A stretch of DNA of 64,000 nt from Streptomyces sp. NRRL F-5727 (lineage in GTDB: Bacteria > Actinomycetota > Actinomycetes > Streptomycetales > Streptomycetaceae). Position 1 is the stretch's first letter, and each line of letters starts with the position of its first letter. This document shows positions 16,082 to 23,821 of the stretch, in pieces. Location: contig NZ_JOGX01000018.1 in the NCBI RefSeq assembly GCF_000719555.1, positions 39,019 to 103,018 of the forward strand, written 5' to 3'. The translations under genes and the position numbers were made by a program. Under the pieces are notes generated by a model. It saw only the letters and a list, made by a program, of their open reading frames with translations, had not been told where the DNA came from and did not search any database.

Positions 16082-17344
16082 CTACCTCCGTGCCGCGGCC
16101 GCGCCGCGGGCCATCAGGCCGCGCATGAAGGCCCGCTGGAACTCGGCCGGCATGATCATGCGCCCGGTCAGGGCCAGGTACTTCTCGGCGAGTTCCGGGT
16201 CTCCGCAGATGGTCTCGAACATCCGCTTGCGGGTGGCCTCGTCCTTGCCGACGAGGGAGTCCCCGCAGATCCCCTCGGCGTGCGGCAGCAGGGTCTTCTC
16301 GAACTCCCGCCGGTAGGCGTCGAGTCCGTCGCGGACCCCGTCCGCGTCCAGACTCCGGCCGGTGAACGAGCGGGCCAGCGACTGCGCGGTGAGGAGGGCG
16401 AAACCGACGCCGACGCCGCTCATCGCGTCCAGCGACAGGGCCGCGTCGCCGACGAACGGCACCGAACCGGCCACCGGCCGCCGGATGAGGCTCGGATAGT
16501 CGCTGTAGCCGAGCAGCGGTCCTTCCGGCACCGCGTCGGCCACCGACGGCGCCTCCGCCAGCCCGTCGAAGTACTTCAGGAACTCCTGCATCCGGCCTTC
16601 GGAGCCGCGCCGCCACCCCTCGACCCGCGCCTTCTCCGCGAAGAGCACAAGCTCCGTCCGGCCGTCGACGAGCGGGTAACTGCAGGCCAGGTCACGCTCG
16701 TTCATCACGAAGACCGACCGGTTGTCCGGCGGCGCCTCGATCCCCCTGAAGTAGCCGAAGAGCGCGGCGCGTTCGTTGGGCCGGCTCTCGGCCTCGTTGC
16801 CCAGCAGCCCGGCCAGCCGCGAGCGCCGCCCGTCCGCCGCCACCACGAGCCGCGCCCGGTACCGCCGCTCGCCGGCCTCGCCCCGCGTGTGCACGACGGT
16901 CAGGCCGTCGCCGCCCTCCTCGACGCCCTCCACCCCGGTGGCCGCCACGAACCGCACGCCGTGCCGCCGCGCCGACTCCCGGATCGCCGGGTCCAGGACC
17001 CGCCGCTCCAGGTTGAGCGCGTACGAGTCCGGCCGCGCGGGATCGTATCCGGGGCCCGGCGTGTCGACCACGCCCCCGGGCGTCACGAACACGGCCTTGG
17101 TCGCCACCGACCAGGACGGCTCCCGGAGATGGGCGAGCCCGAGGGCGTTGAGCAGCGGCACCGTGTGCGGCTGCACGAAGTGGGTGCAGAGCTGCTTGTG
17201 GTGCTCCTCGGGCGTCGCCCGCTTCTCGAAGACCGCCACCCGGTACCCCATCGTGGCGAAGTGGACGGCGGCGGCGCAGCCGGCGAGGCTGCCGCCCACC
17301 ACCGCCACGTCCAGCGGCCTGTCGTCGTGCTCCTCGGTGCTCAC
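16082..17344 (-). CDS. Group A FAD-dependent monooxygenase
   Basis: 420 residues. Para-hydroxybenzoate-hydroxylase fold: the N-terminal FAD loop is VAVVGGSLAGCAAAVHFATM (GGSLAG), the NADPH/FAD DG motif is VVAADGRRSRLAGLLG, and the GD motif is VPFVGDAALSLDAMSGVGVG. The C-terminal 100 residues are helical and contain several Met and Cys. Related flavoproteins act on carrier-bound or free amines, phenols and halogenation substrates, but this one lacks the WxWxIP motif of flavin halogenases. In a hydrazinoacetate cluster with a carrier protein it is the obvious candidate for oxidising the hydrazine (to hydrazone, diazo or N-hydroxy forms). That role is inference. Confidence 0.82.
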   Translation of the reverse strand: MSTEEHDDRPLDVAVVGGSLAGCAAAVHFATMGYRVAVFEKRATPEEHHKQLCTHFVQPHTVPLLNALGLAHLREPSWSVATKAVFVTPGGVVDTPGPGYDPARPDSYALNLERRVLDPAIRESARRHGVRFVAATGVEGVEEGGDGLTVVHTRGEAGERRYRARLVVAADGRRSRLAGLLGNEAESRPNERAALFGYFRGIEAPPDNRSVFVMNERDLACSYPLVDGRTELVLFAEKARVEGWRRGSEGRMQEFLKYFDGLAEAPSVADAVPEGPLLGYSDYPSLIRRPVAGSVPFVGDAALSLDAMSGVGVGFALLTAQSLARSFTGRSLDADGVRDGLDAYRREFEKTLLPHAEGICGDSLVGKDEATRKRMFETICGDPELAEKYLALTGRMIMPAEFQRAFMRGLMARGAAAARR

Positions 17345-17441
17345 AGGGCGGCTCCCCGGTTCTGGAAGGGACGGACGGACGGTCGGAGGGAGGGTCGGAC
17401 GGTTCGGACGGTCGTGCCGGCCGGCCGCGGGCCGCCGGCGG

Positions 17442-18146
17442 TCAGCACCCGCAGCCGGCGTGGTGGCTGTGCTCCGGGGCGGCGTGGCCCTCCGTCGGGT
17501 GGCCGTCCCGCTTCCACCAGTCGAGGCCGCCGATCAGCTCCTTCACCCGGAAGCCCGCCGTCGCCAGCTTGATCGCCGTCTTGGTGGAGGCGTTGCAGCC
17601 GATCCCGTCGCAGTACGTCACGTACAGCGGCGCCCGGGAGAGCCCGGCCAGCGCGTCCTGGGAGATCGAGCGGTGCGGGATGCTGACCGCGCCGGGGATG
17701 TGCTCCGCCGCGTACGACTCGCTGCTCCGCCCGTCGACGACGACGAGGTCCTGCCCGGCCGCGAGGGCGTCGCGGAGGTCCGCGGAGTCGATCTCGTACG
17801 CGAGCTTGGCCTGGTAGTAGGCGAGTTGGTCGTTATGCTCCCGGGGTTCGGCGGTGGCGGTGTCGGCGGCGGGCCGCTCCTCCGGCTCGCCCAGGAAGCG
17901 GCCGGCGAGGGCGTACAGGTCGCCGAGGGTGCTGGGCGTGACGAGGGAGTCCGCGTGCTCGCCGAGGTCGACGCCGGCGTCCTCCAGGAGGGTGACGAGG
18001 ACGCTGATGGTGAGCAGGGAGTCCAGGCCCAGGGTGTTGAGCGGGGTGGTGTCCGGGAGCGGGGCGAGGTCCACCGGCTTGCCGAGCGCCGTCTCCAGGT
18101 AGGCGGCGACCTTCTCCTTGACCGGGTCGTTCACCGCTGTGGTCAT
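17442..18146 (-). CDS. Acyl/peptidyl carrier protein fused to a rhodanese domain
   Basis: 234 residues. Residues 5-85 are a carrier protein with the phosphopantetheine site LGLDSLLTISVL (Ser43). After a 25-residue Ala/Pro/Glu linker, residues 115-220 are a single rhodanese domain (DLVVVDGRSSESYAAEHIPG, then the active loop YCDGIGCNAS with catalytic-type C179 and a second C184, then FRVKELIGGLDWWKRDG). The tail ends HSHHAGCGC, adding H and C232/C234 metal- or sulfur-binding potential. The ATG at 18146 overlaps the adenylation gene stop (ATGA) and has an AGGAGG site. The carrier presumably holds hydrazinoacetate or its derivative as a thioester. The fused rhodanese suggests sulfur transfer, persulfide protection or thioester release near the bound intermediate. 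The fusion is unusual. Confidence 0.88.
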   Translation of the reverse strand: MTTAVNDPVKEKVAAYLETALGKPVDLAPLPDTTPLNTLGLDSLLTISVLVTLLEDAGVDLGEHADSLVTPSTLGDLYALAGRFLGEPEERPAADTATAEPREHNDQLAYYQAKLAYEIDSADLRDALAAGQDLVVVDGRSSESYAAEHIPGAVSIPHRSISQDALAGLSRAPLYVTYCDGIGCNASTKTAIKLATAGFRVKELIGGLDWWKRDGHPTEGHAAPEHSHHAGCGC

Positions 18147-19735
18147 ATCTCCTCCTTGTCGGCGTCGTCGAAGGGCTCGACGGCGCCATCGGCCGACATG
18201 TCGAGGTACGGGGAGGACGTCGGGTCCACCGCCGTGAGCCGCTGGGCCAGCAGCGGCGCGTCGGGCTCGTGTCCCGGCACGGTCCGGACGAGCACCGCCG
18301 GGCGCAGCGGCTCGGGCAGGAGGCCCCGCAGCTGGTGGGCGACGTCGTGGAGCGTCTCCGCGTCCTTCGCGGCGACGGCGAGGGCGACGACGTCGCGGGG
18401 GCCGCGCCGGACGACGGCGGCGGTGACCCGCTCGACCGCGGGACAGCTCAGGGCGGCCCGCTCGATCTCGTACAGGTGGGTGCGGCGCCCCGCCAGCCAG
18501 GTGATCCGGTCGTCGGCGTGGCGGCGCAGCACGAGGGCGCCGCCGTCGTCGTACGCGCAGACGTCCCCGGTGCGGAACCAGCGCGTCCCGTCGGCCTCGA
18601 CGACCAGCCGGGCGGTCTCCTCGGGCTGGTCGAAGTAGCCGCGCATGACCTGGGGGCCGCCGATCCAGAGCTCGCCCTCCGCGCCGGGCCCGCGCACCTC
18701 GGCCCCGTCCCGTACGAGCTTGGCGAGGGTGCCCCGCAGGGGCCGGCCGACCGGGCAGGGGGCGCCGCTCTCGACGTCCTCGGCGCGGACGGTGTGGGTG
18801 AGGCCGAAGATCGTGGCCTCCGGCGGGCCGAACGCCTGCACGAGACGGATCCCGGGGAGCCCGCGGGCCCAGGAGCGCAGCAGGTGCGGCGGGCAGACCT
18901 GAGCCCCCGTCATCACCACGTCGAGGGAGGGGAGTACGTCCCGGTTGATGTGCCGCCCGTCGTCGGTGATCAGTCCGAGCAGCATGGTGACGGCGACGAG
19001 GTGGGTGATGTGCTGCCGCGCGAGCGTGGCGCGGAGGACGGCGCCGGCCGGGAGGCCGCGGAACTGGTGGACGAAGGCTCCCACGGACAGGGGGAGCAGG
19101 GTGTCGAGCAGGGACACGTCGAAGTGGAACGGGGAGAGGCTCAGCACGCGGGAGTCGGGCGTGAGGCCCAGCACCTCGTTGTGGCCGGTGAAGTGGGCGA
19201 GCAGGCCGGCGGCGGTGATCTCGGCGCCCTGCGGCTCTCCGGTGGCGCCGGAGGCGAAGACGACGTACGCGATGTCCTCCGGCCCGTGGGCCACGGTGGT
19301 GTGTGGGACGGCGGGCCCGAAGAGGACCGGGACCAGCGCCTCCCCGTCGAGCATCGGGACGCCGGGGAGCACCGGGGGCCGCCCGGGCGGGGTGATCACG
19401 GCGGCGGGCCGGATCCGGTCGAGCAGCGCGTGGAGGCGGGGGTCGGGTTCCGTTCCGTCGACGGGGACGTGGACGGCGCCGCGCTTCCAGATGCCCAGGA
19501 TGATCATGGGCATGACAGGTCGGGTCTCGGTGAGGACCACGACCCGGTCGCCCGGGCCCACCCCCTGTCCCTCCAGCCAGGCCGCGATCTTCAGGGCGCC
19601 CTGTTCGAGCTCGGCGAAGGTGTGCCGTACGCGCCCGTCGTCGATCGCCACGCGGTCCGGCCACCGACGCGCCGGGCCGGCCAGCAGGTCGCCGAGGGCG
19701 GGCAGCGGACCCGCGGCGGCGTGGTGTGCGGTCAC
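18143..19735 (-). CDS. Degenerate AMP-forming adenylation-domain protein
   Basis: 530 residues. It is clearly paralogous to the intact adenylation enzyme at 20648 (shared LSPFHFDVS, LLPLSVGAFVHQFRG, GELWIGGPQVMRGY), but its catalytic motifs are eroded. A3 reads ASGATGEPQGAEIT, losing the phosphate-loop lysine (Q instead of K). A5 reads AFGPPEATI instead of YGPTETT. A8 has HADDRITWLAGRRTH. The A10 region reads GHEPDAPLLAQ and lacks the invariant lysine. It therefore probably cannot adenylate and may scaffold or chaperone the next gene's carrier protein, with which it overlaps by ATGA. Its own GTG overlaps the esterase stop. Function inferred; activity with an altered mechanism is not excluded. 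Confidence 0.82.
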   Translation of the reverse strand: MTAHHAAAGPLPALGDLLAGPARRWPDRVAIDDGRVRHTFAELEQGALKIAAWLEGQGVGPGDRVVVLTETRPVMPMIILGIWKRGAVHVPVDGTEPDPRLHALLDRIRPAAVITPPGRPPVLPGVPMLDGEALVPVLFGPAVPHTTVAHGPEDIAYVVFASGATGEPQGAEITAAGLLAHFTGHNEVLGLTPDSRVLSLSPFHFDVSLLDTLLPLSVGAFVHQFRGLPAGAVLRATLARQHITHLVAVTMLLGLITDDGRHINRDVLPSLDVVMTGAQVCPPHLLRSWARGLPGIRLVQAFGPPEATIFGLTHTVRAEDVESGAPCPVGRPLRGTLAKLVRDGAEVRGPGAEGELWIGGPQVMRGYFDQPEETARLVVEADGTRWFRTGDVCAYDDGGALVLRRHADDRITWLAGRRTHLYEIERAALSCPAVERVTAAVVRRGPRDVVALAVAAKDAETLHDVAHQLRGLLPEPLRPAVLVRTVPGHEPDAPLLAQRLTAVDPTSSPYLDMSADGAVEPFDDADKEEI

Positions 19736-20655
19736 GAGCGACCCCGTTCGTCGAGAGGATGAAGCGGAAAGGCGGTCCTGGCGATCTCGGCGACCGCGCT
19801 CCCCGCCGAGGCCAGCCGGCCGGCGTACAGACAGAAGTCGTGCGGGAGGTCGGGGAAGTGCAGGTGCCGCAGGCCGGGCGAGCGCGCGGCCGTCCGCTCC
19901 GCCCAGGCGAGCCCCTCGTCCCGGAGGACGTCACAGCCGGCGGTCACGATCGAGCAGCCCGGCAGCCGCGCCAGCTCGCTCTCCGGCAGCCGCATCGGAT
20001 CGAAGTCCCGGGCCGAGAAGAAGGGTTCGAGGAGCGAGGTGAAGGTCCGCATGGCGTCCCGGTCGAGGAAGTGGCCCTCACCGAAGGCCCGGTAGGACGC
20101 CCGCTCGGTCCGCAGGTCGAGGACCGGGTAGAGGAGCACGATCCGCTCGAACACCCCCGGCAGGACCCGCAGACCCAGATAGAGCGCGAGCAGCCCCCCG
20201 ACGCTGTCGCCCGCCAGCACCACCGGACGGTCCGTCAACTCACCGCAGCGCGAGGCGATGTGGTCGGCCAGCAGCTCCACCGACTCCTCGACGGTGTGCT
20301 CCGGCGCCTTCGGGTAGTCGAACGCCTCCACGGGCGCCCGGAGGGTGCCCGCCAGCGTGCGTAAGAAGGGCTGGAAGACCTCGGTCGAGTAGTAGACCAT
20401 CCCGCCGCCGTGGATGTAGACGACCCAGGGGCTGTCCGGGTCCTCGCGCGGGGGCCGGACGGTGACCGAGTGCGCCCCCCGCGCGACCGCGGCACCGTCC
20501 GCCGGGTCGACGGCGCCGCCGAAGCGGGCGATCCAGCGCTCGGCGTTGGCTCGGTCCTGCGCGAGCGACCCGGTCGACGCCCGTACCGCCATGATCCGGC
20601 GGGCGGCGGCCAGCCGGCCGAACTCGGGGTGGAGCGCCGTCTCCGGGTCAGGCAT
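19732..20655 (-). CDS. HSL-family alpha/beta-hydrolase (esterase/thioesterase)
   Basis: 307 residues. Hormone-sensitive-lipase-type hydrolase with the oxyanion motif HGGG at 82-85, the nucleophile elbow GDSVGG (Ser151), an acid in GCDVLRDE and the catalytic His in DLPHDF near residue 280. No signal peptide is seen, so it acts in the cytoplasm. It is sandwiched between two adenylation genes, overlapping the upstream one by 8 bases and the downstream one by 4. It is therefore co-translated with the carrier-protein module and probably releases, edits or transfers a carrier-bound acyl group. A detoxifying esterase is the alternative. Confidence 0.85.
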   Translation of the reverse strand: MPDPETALHPEFGRLAAARRIMAVRASTGSLAQDRANAERWIARFGGAVDPADGAAVARGAHSVTVRPPREDPDSPWVVYIHGGGMVYYSTEVFQPFLRTLAGTLRAPVEAFDYPKAPEHTVEESVELLADHIASRCGELTDRPVVLAGDSVGGLLALYLGLRVLPGVFERIVLLYPVLDLRTERASYRAFGEGHFLDRDAMRTFTSLLEPFFSARDFDPMRLPESELARLPGCSIVTAGCDVLRDEGLAWAERTAARSPGLRHLHFPDLPHDFCLYAGRLASAGSAVAEIARTAFPLHPLDERGRS

Positions 20656-22300
20656 GGCCGTCCCCGTCGACGGGCTCGACGTCCCCGGCCGGGGTGAACG
20701 CGAAGCGGGTCGCGCTCGCCTCCCGGACCGCCTCGGCGAGCCGTCCCATGAGCAGCTTCTCGTCCGTCTTGCCCGTCGAGGAGACGCTGAGCTCGGGCGA
20801 CCAGGCGACCACGGTCGGCAGCATGTACGCGGGCAGCAGCTCGGCGAGCCGCTTCTCCGCGGCCGCCACCGCCGCCCGGTCCGGCGCCATCACCACCAGG
20901 GCGATCACGTCATGGCCCCGCCGGGGGACCAGTGCGACGGCCGCCCGCTCGACGCCGGGGCAGCTCAGCACGGTCTGCCGGATCTCGCCCAGATGGATCC
21001 GCCGGCCGGCGAGCTTCACCTCGTCGTCGTTCCGGCCCCGGAAGACGAGGTCGCCGTTCCCGTCGTACGCGCAGAGGTCGCCGGTGCGGTAGTAGCGGAC
21101 GCCGTCCACCTCCACCACGCGCCGGGCGGTCTCCTCCGGCCGGCCGTGGTAGCCGCGCATCACCTGCTCGCCGCCGATCCACAACTCCCCGACGCGGCCC
21201 GGCTCGTGGACCGGCACCCCGTCGTCCACGAGCCGCGCCGCCACCCCGCGCAGCGGCCGGCCGATCGGATAGGAGTCGACCCGCTCGGGGTCCACCCGCA
21301 CGATCTCGTGGGCGACACAGACGATGGTCGTCTCCGTCGGCCCGTAGACGTTGATCACCCGGACCTCGGGCAGGCCGTCCTTCCACACGTTGATGACCCC
21401 CGGGTCGCAGACCTCCGCGCCCGTCATCACCATCTCCAGGCACGGGAAGTTCTCCCGGGTGACGTGCCGCCCGCCGTCGGTGATCAGCGTCAACAGCGTG
21501 GAGACCGCGATGAGATGGGTGATCCGCTCGCGCGTGATGACCGCCCGCATCACCGCCCCGGCGTGCATCCCGCGGAACTGGTGGACGTACGCGCCGAGCG
21601 ACAGCGGCAGCAGCGTGTCCTCGATCGACACGTCGAAGTGGAACGGCGAGAGGCTGAACACCCGTGACGCGGGGGTGAACCGCAGCACCTCGTTGTGGTT
21701 CCCGAAGTACGCGACCAGGCTGTCGACCGTGATCTCCACGCCCTTGGGCTCACCCGTGGAGCCCGAGGTGAAGATGATGTACGCGAGGGAGCCGGGCCGG
21801 TGCGGCACGGTCGGCCACTCCCGCGCCGGGCCCGCGAGGACCCCGTCCAGCTCCGCCCGGCCCGCCCAGCGGACCCCCTCGACGACCGGTTCCCGGTCGT
21901 CGAGCGCCAGCACGATCCGCGCGTCGAGCCGGTCCAGCAGTCCGCGCAGCCGCGGCTCCGGGGCCGTACCGTCGAGCGGCACGTACACGGCGCCGCACTT
22001 CCACACCGCGATGGCGAGCACCGGCATCAGCGCGCTCTTCTCGGCGAGGATCGCCACCCGGTCGTCCGGGCCCACGCCGTGCCCGGCCAGCCAGGCCGCG
22101 AGCGTGGCGGCCCGCTCCTCCAGCGCGGCGAAGGTGAGGCCGAGCAGGCCGTCGTGCAGGGCCGCGCGGTCCGGCCAGTTGAGCGCCGCCGCGCGGACCA
22201 GGTCGCCGAGCGCGGGCGCAGGACCGGCCTGGTCGGCCGGGTCGATCGACCACGGCGGCAGCGGGACCGGCGGGGCCTTCGGTGCGGGCGTCTTCGTCAC
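20648..22300 (-). CDS. Intact AMP-forming amino/hydrazino-acid adenylating enzyme
   Basis: 550 residues, GTG start overlapping the GNAT stop (GTGA). Stand-alone NRPS-like adenylation domain with all core motifs. A3 is TSGSTGEPKG (178-187). A4 has HFDVSIEDTL with D223 at the position that binds the alpha-amino group. A5 is NVYGPTETT, A7 YRTGDLC, A8 GRNDDEVKLAGRRIHLGEI, and A10 STGKTDEKLL with the catalytic lysine. It should load an amino acid, or a hydrazino acid such as hydrazinoacetate, onto the carrier protein encoded three genes downstream. The substrate code cannot be read with confidence. It carries a 20-residue Pro-rich N-terminal extension. Confidence 0.88.
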   Translation of the reverse strand: MTKTPAPKAPPVPLPPWSIDPADQAGPAPALGDLVRAAALNWPDRAALHDGLLGLTFAALEERAATLAAWLAGHGVGPDDRVAILAEKSALMPVLAIAVWKCGAVYVPLDGTAPEPRLRGLLDRLDARIVLALDDREPVVEGVRWAGRAELDGVLAGPAREWPTVPHRPGSLAYIIFTSGSTGEPKGVEITVDSLVAYFGNHNEVLRFTPASRVFSLSPFHFDVSIEDTLLPLSLGAYVHQFRGMHAGAVMRAVITRERITHLIAVSTLLTLITDGGRHVTRENFPCLEMVMTGAEVCDPGVINVWKDGLPEVRVINVYGPTETTIVCVAHEIVRVDPERVDSYPIGRPLRGVAARLVDDGVPVHEPGRVGELWIGGEQVMRGYHGRPEETARRVVEVDGVRYYRTGDLCAYDGNGDLVFRGRNDDEVKLAGRRIHLGEIRQTVLSCPGVERAAVALVPRRGHDVIALVVMAPDRAAVAAAEKRLAELLPAYMLPTVVAWSPELSVSSTGKTDEKLLMGRLAEAVREASATRFAFTPAGDVEPVDGDGHA

Positions 22301-22782
22301 GAGCCGTCACGCATCCCGACGTCGTAGCTGAAACGGACCTTCTCCTTGGAGCGGGCGCCCATCCGCGTGTAGAAGCCGATGCCCGGCTCGTTGTCCCGCG
22401 GCGTCTGCCACTCCGCCCAGCCGCACCCCTCGGCCCGCGCGAACTCCCGCAGCCGCTCCATGAACACCCGCCCGAGCCCCAGCCCCCGGTACGCCTCCTG
22501 GAGGTACAGGCAGTCCATGTGGGCGAACCGGGCGGCGCTCCAGGTGGAGAAGTCGACGGTCACGGTCATGAAGCCGCACGGCTTCCCGCCGTCCAGCGCG
22601 AGCCACCCGTACACCACGGGCCGCTCGCCGAAGAACGCCGCACGCCAGCGCTCCACCTGCCCGTCGTCGGCGAAGTCCGCCTTCTCGTACTCGGCGTGCT
22701 CGACGCACAGCGCGAGCAGGGCGTCCAGCTGGTCCGGCTCGATCGGCCGGATTTCGATGTCGTGCCGCACTGCCACCCTCAC
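22297..22782 (-). CDS. GNAT-family N-acyltransferase
   Basis: 161 residues from the GTG at 22782, which overlaps the upstream stop (GTGA). Acetyltransferase fold with the acyl-CoA pyrophosphate loop in LQEAYRGLGLGRVFMERLRE, preceded by FMTVTVDFSTWSAARFAHMD and ending GIGFYTRMGARSKEKVRFSY. It transfers an acyl group from CoA to an amine. In hydrazine pathways, as I recall for triacsin, a GNAT masks the terminal nitrogen of hydrazinoacetate by acylation to stop decomposition; that fits here. It could equally provide self-resistance. The coupled start favours co-production with the adenylating enzyme. Confidence 0.83.
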   Translation of the reverse strand: MRVAVRHDIEIRPIEPDQLDALLALCVEHAEYEKADFADDGQVERWRAAFFGERPVVYGWLALDGGKPCGFMTVTVDFSTWSAARFAHMDCLYLQEAYRGLGLGRVFMERLREFARAEGCGWAEWQTPRDNEPGIGFYTRMGARSKEKVRFSYDVGMRDGS

Positions 22783-23255
22783 ACCCATCCCGAGAACGTC
22801 GTGTCCAGATACGCGTCGACGGCCGCCCGGTCGACGCTGCCGCGCGCGAGCACCGTGTTCACCCAGGCGTCGCGCTCGAACTTCACGACCTCCAGCTCCC
22901 AGACGCAGGCGATCAGGTCCCGCTGGGCGAGCGGCGCGAAGACCACGTCCCCGTCGGTCCCCGGGACCGAGCCGCGCACCCAGTGCTTCAGCATGTCGGC
23001 GTCGTACCACTGGCTCACCAGCAGATACGTTCCTTCGGCTCCGTGGTGCAGGATCAGGAAGCCGGCCGGATGGTCGCCCTCGCCCGGCGGCTCGCTCAGC
23101 ACCGTGGCCGCGTGCCGCTCCAGCCACTCCGGCTTCGGCAGCTCGCCGGCCCGCTCCGGATCCGCGAACATCGCGTACGCCTTCAGCGTCCGCCCGTTCA
23201 CGTGCACCGGCGGGAGCGCCCGCACCAGGCGCGGTGTGTAGGTCAGAGGGTTCAT
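22779..23255 (-). CDS. Unrecognised 158-aa protein heading the hydrazine operon
   Basis: 158 residues, soluble, no signal peptide, 4 Trp-rich patches. I do not recognise the family. Readable features are an N-terminal TPRLVRALPPVHVNGRTLKA, HPAGFLILHHGAEGTYLLVS and QWYDADMLKHWVRG, an acidic loop PGTDGDVVFAPLAQRDLIAC, and a C-terminal helix WVNTVLARGSVDRAAVDAYL. The Ala-rich longer frame upstream is unlikely because it uses the ribosome site as codons. The ATG overlaps the TGA of a 15-codon leader frame, and its own stop overlaps the GNAT start. As the first full gene of the cluster it may be a binding or catalytic protein specific to this pathway. Confidence 0.72.
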   Translation of the reverse strand: MNPLTYTPRLVRALPPVHVNGRTLKAYAMFADPERAGELPKPEWLERHAATVLSEPPGEGDHPAGFLILHHGAEGTYLLVSQWYDADMLKHWVRGSVPGTDGDVVFAPLAQRDLIACVWELEVVKFERDAWVNTVLARGSVDRAAVDAYLDTTFSGWV

Positions 23256-23299
23256 CCGGCGGCGTTCCCCGTCCGCGGGTCCCGCTCCATGTCGATCAC
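23252..23299 (-). CDS. Putative 15-codon leader peptide upstream of the operon
   Basis: The GTG at 23299 opens MIDMERDPRTGNAAG and ends at a TGA overlapping the next ATG (ATGA). A purine-rich GGGAGGCGAAGGG lies just upstream and is a much better ribosome site than anything preceding the 158-aa gene itself. It may serve as a translational lead-in that delivers ribosomes to the operon. Chance is possible for so short a frame. Confidence 0.4.
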   Translation of the reverse strand: MIDMERDPRTGNAAG

Positions 23300-23821
23300 G
23301 TGCCCTTCGCCTCCCAGCTGTCATGGATCAGCGGTACGGAAGTGCATGGAACAACGCGCAGAACTGTCCTGCGCACCGCCGGTGCCGGAACCGGGCCGGC
23401 CTGCGGTTCGAACGGTCTGACTGATCCTGAGAAATCGCGGTACATCCACGCATGCGACCGGTGCGCGACTGAGATCATAGAGACGGAGACGGCGCAGCGA
23501 AAGACCCCCCTGACCTCGTCGTTTGCGCGACACGCCGTCGATTCTCAAAGGCTTGCGGCCGCCCGTGCGGTCTGCCCGCAGGACAAGGTAGCGGCAAGGG
23601 GAGAACACCGGCACTCTTCCGCCGAAAGGATCCCCAACGCCCCGGCGACCCCCCTTCACGGGCGGTTCACGCGGCGGTTCCGCGGGCGTCCGAGCGGCGC
23701 GTGGCGCGATCCCGCCTTTCGCGGAACCGCCCCGGCCGGTATTCATTCGGTGTTCGGACCGACGGAACCCCGGTCCCGTACCGTCCGCCCCGTCCGACGG
23801 CGTCACCACGAAGGGACACGC
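23300..23821. promoter_or_regulatory. Divergent control region of the hydrazine operon and MFS exporter
   Basis: This 522-bp gene-free region separates the minus-strand operon from the plus-strand exporter. Its middle (about 23420-23620) is distinctly AT-richer than the surroundings, as expected for promoters. Near the exporter a 12-bp inverted repeat GGCGGTTCCGCG (23673-23684) pairs with its complement at 23720-23731. A third partial copy of GGCGGTTC lies at 23661, and this looks like an operator. I could not assign -35/-10 boxes with confidence. Confidence 0.5.

Noticed and set aside
23395..23430. tRNA-like T-loop GGTTCGAAC
   Set aside because: The flanking bases do not form a T-stem, and no acceptor or anticodon arm is present.
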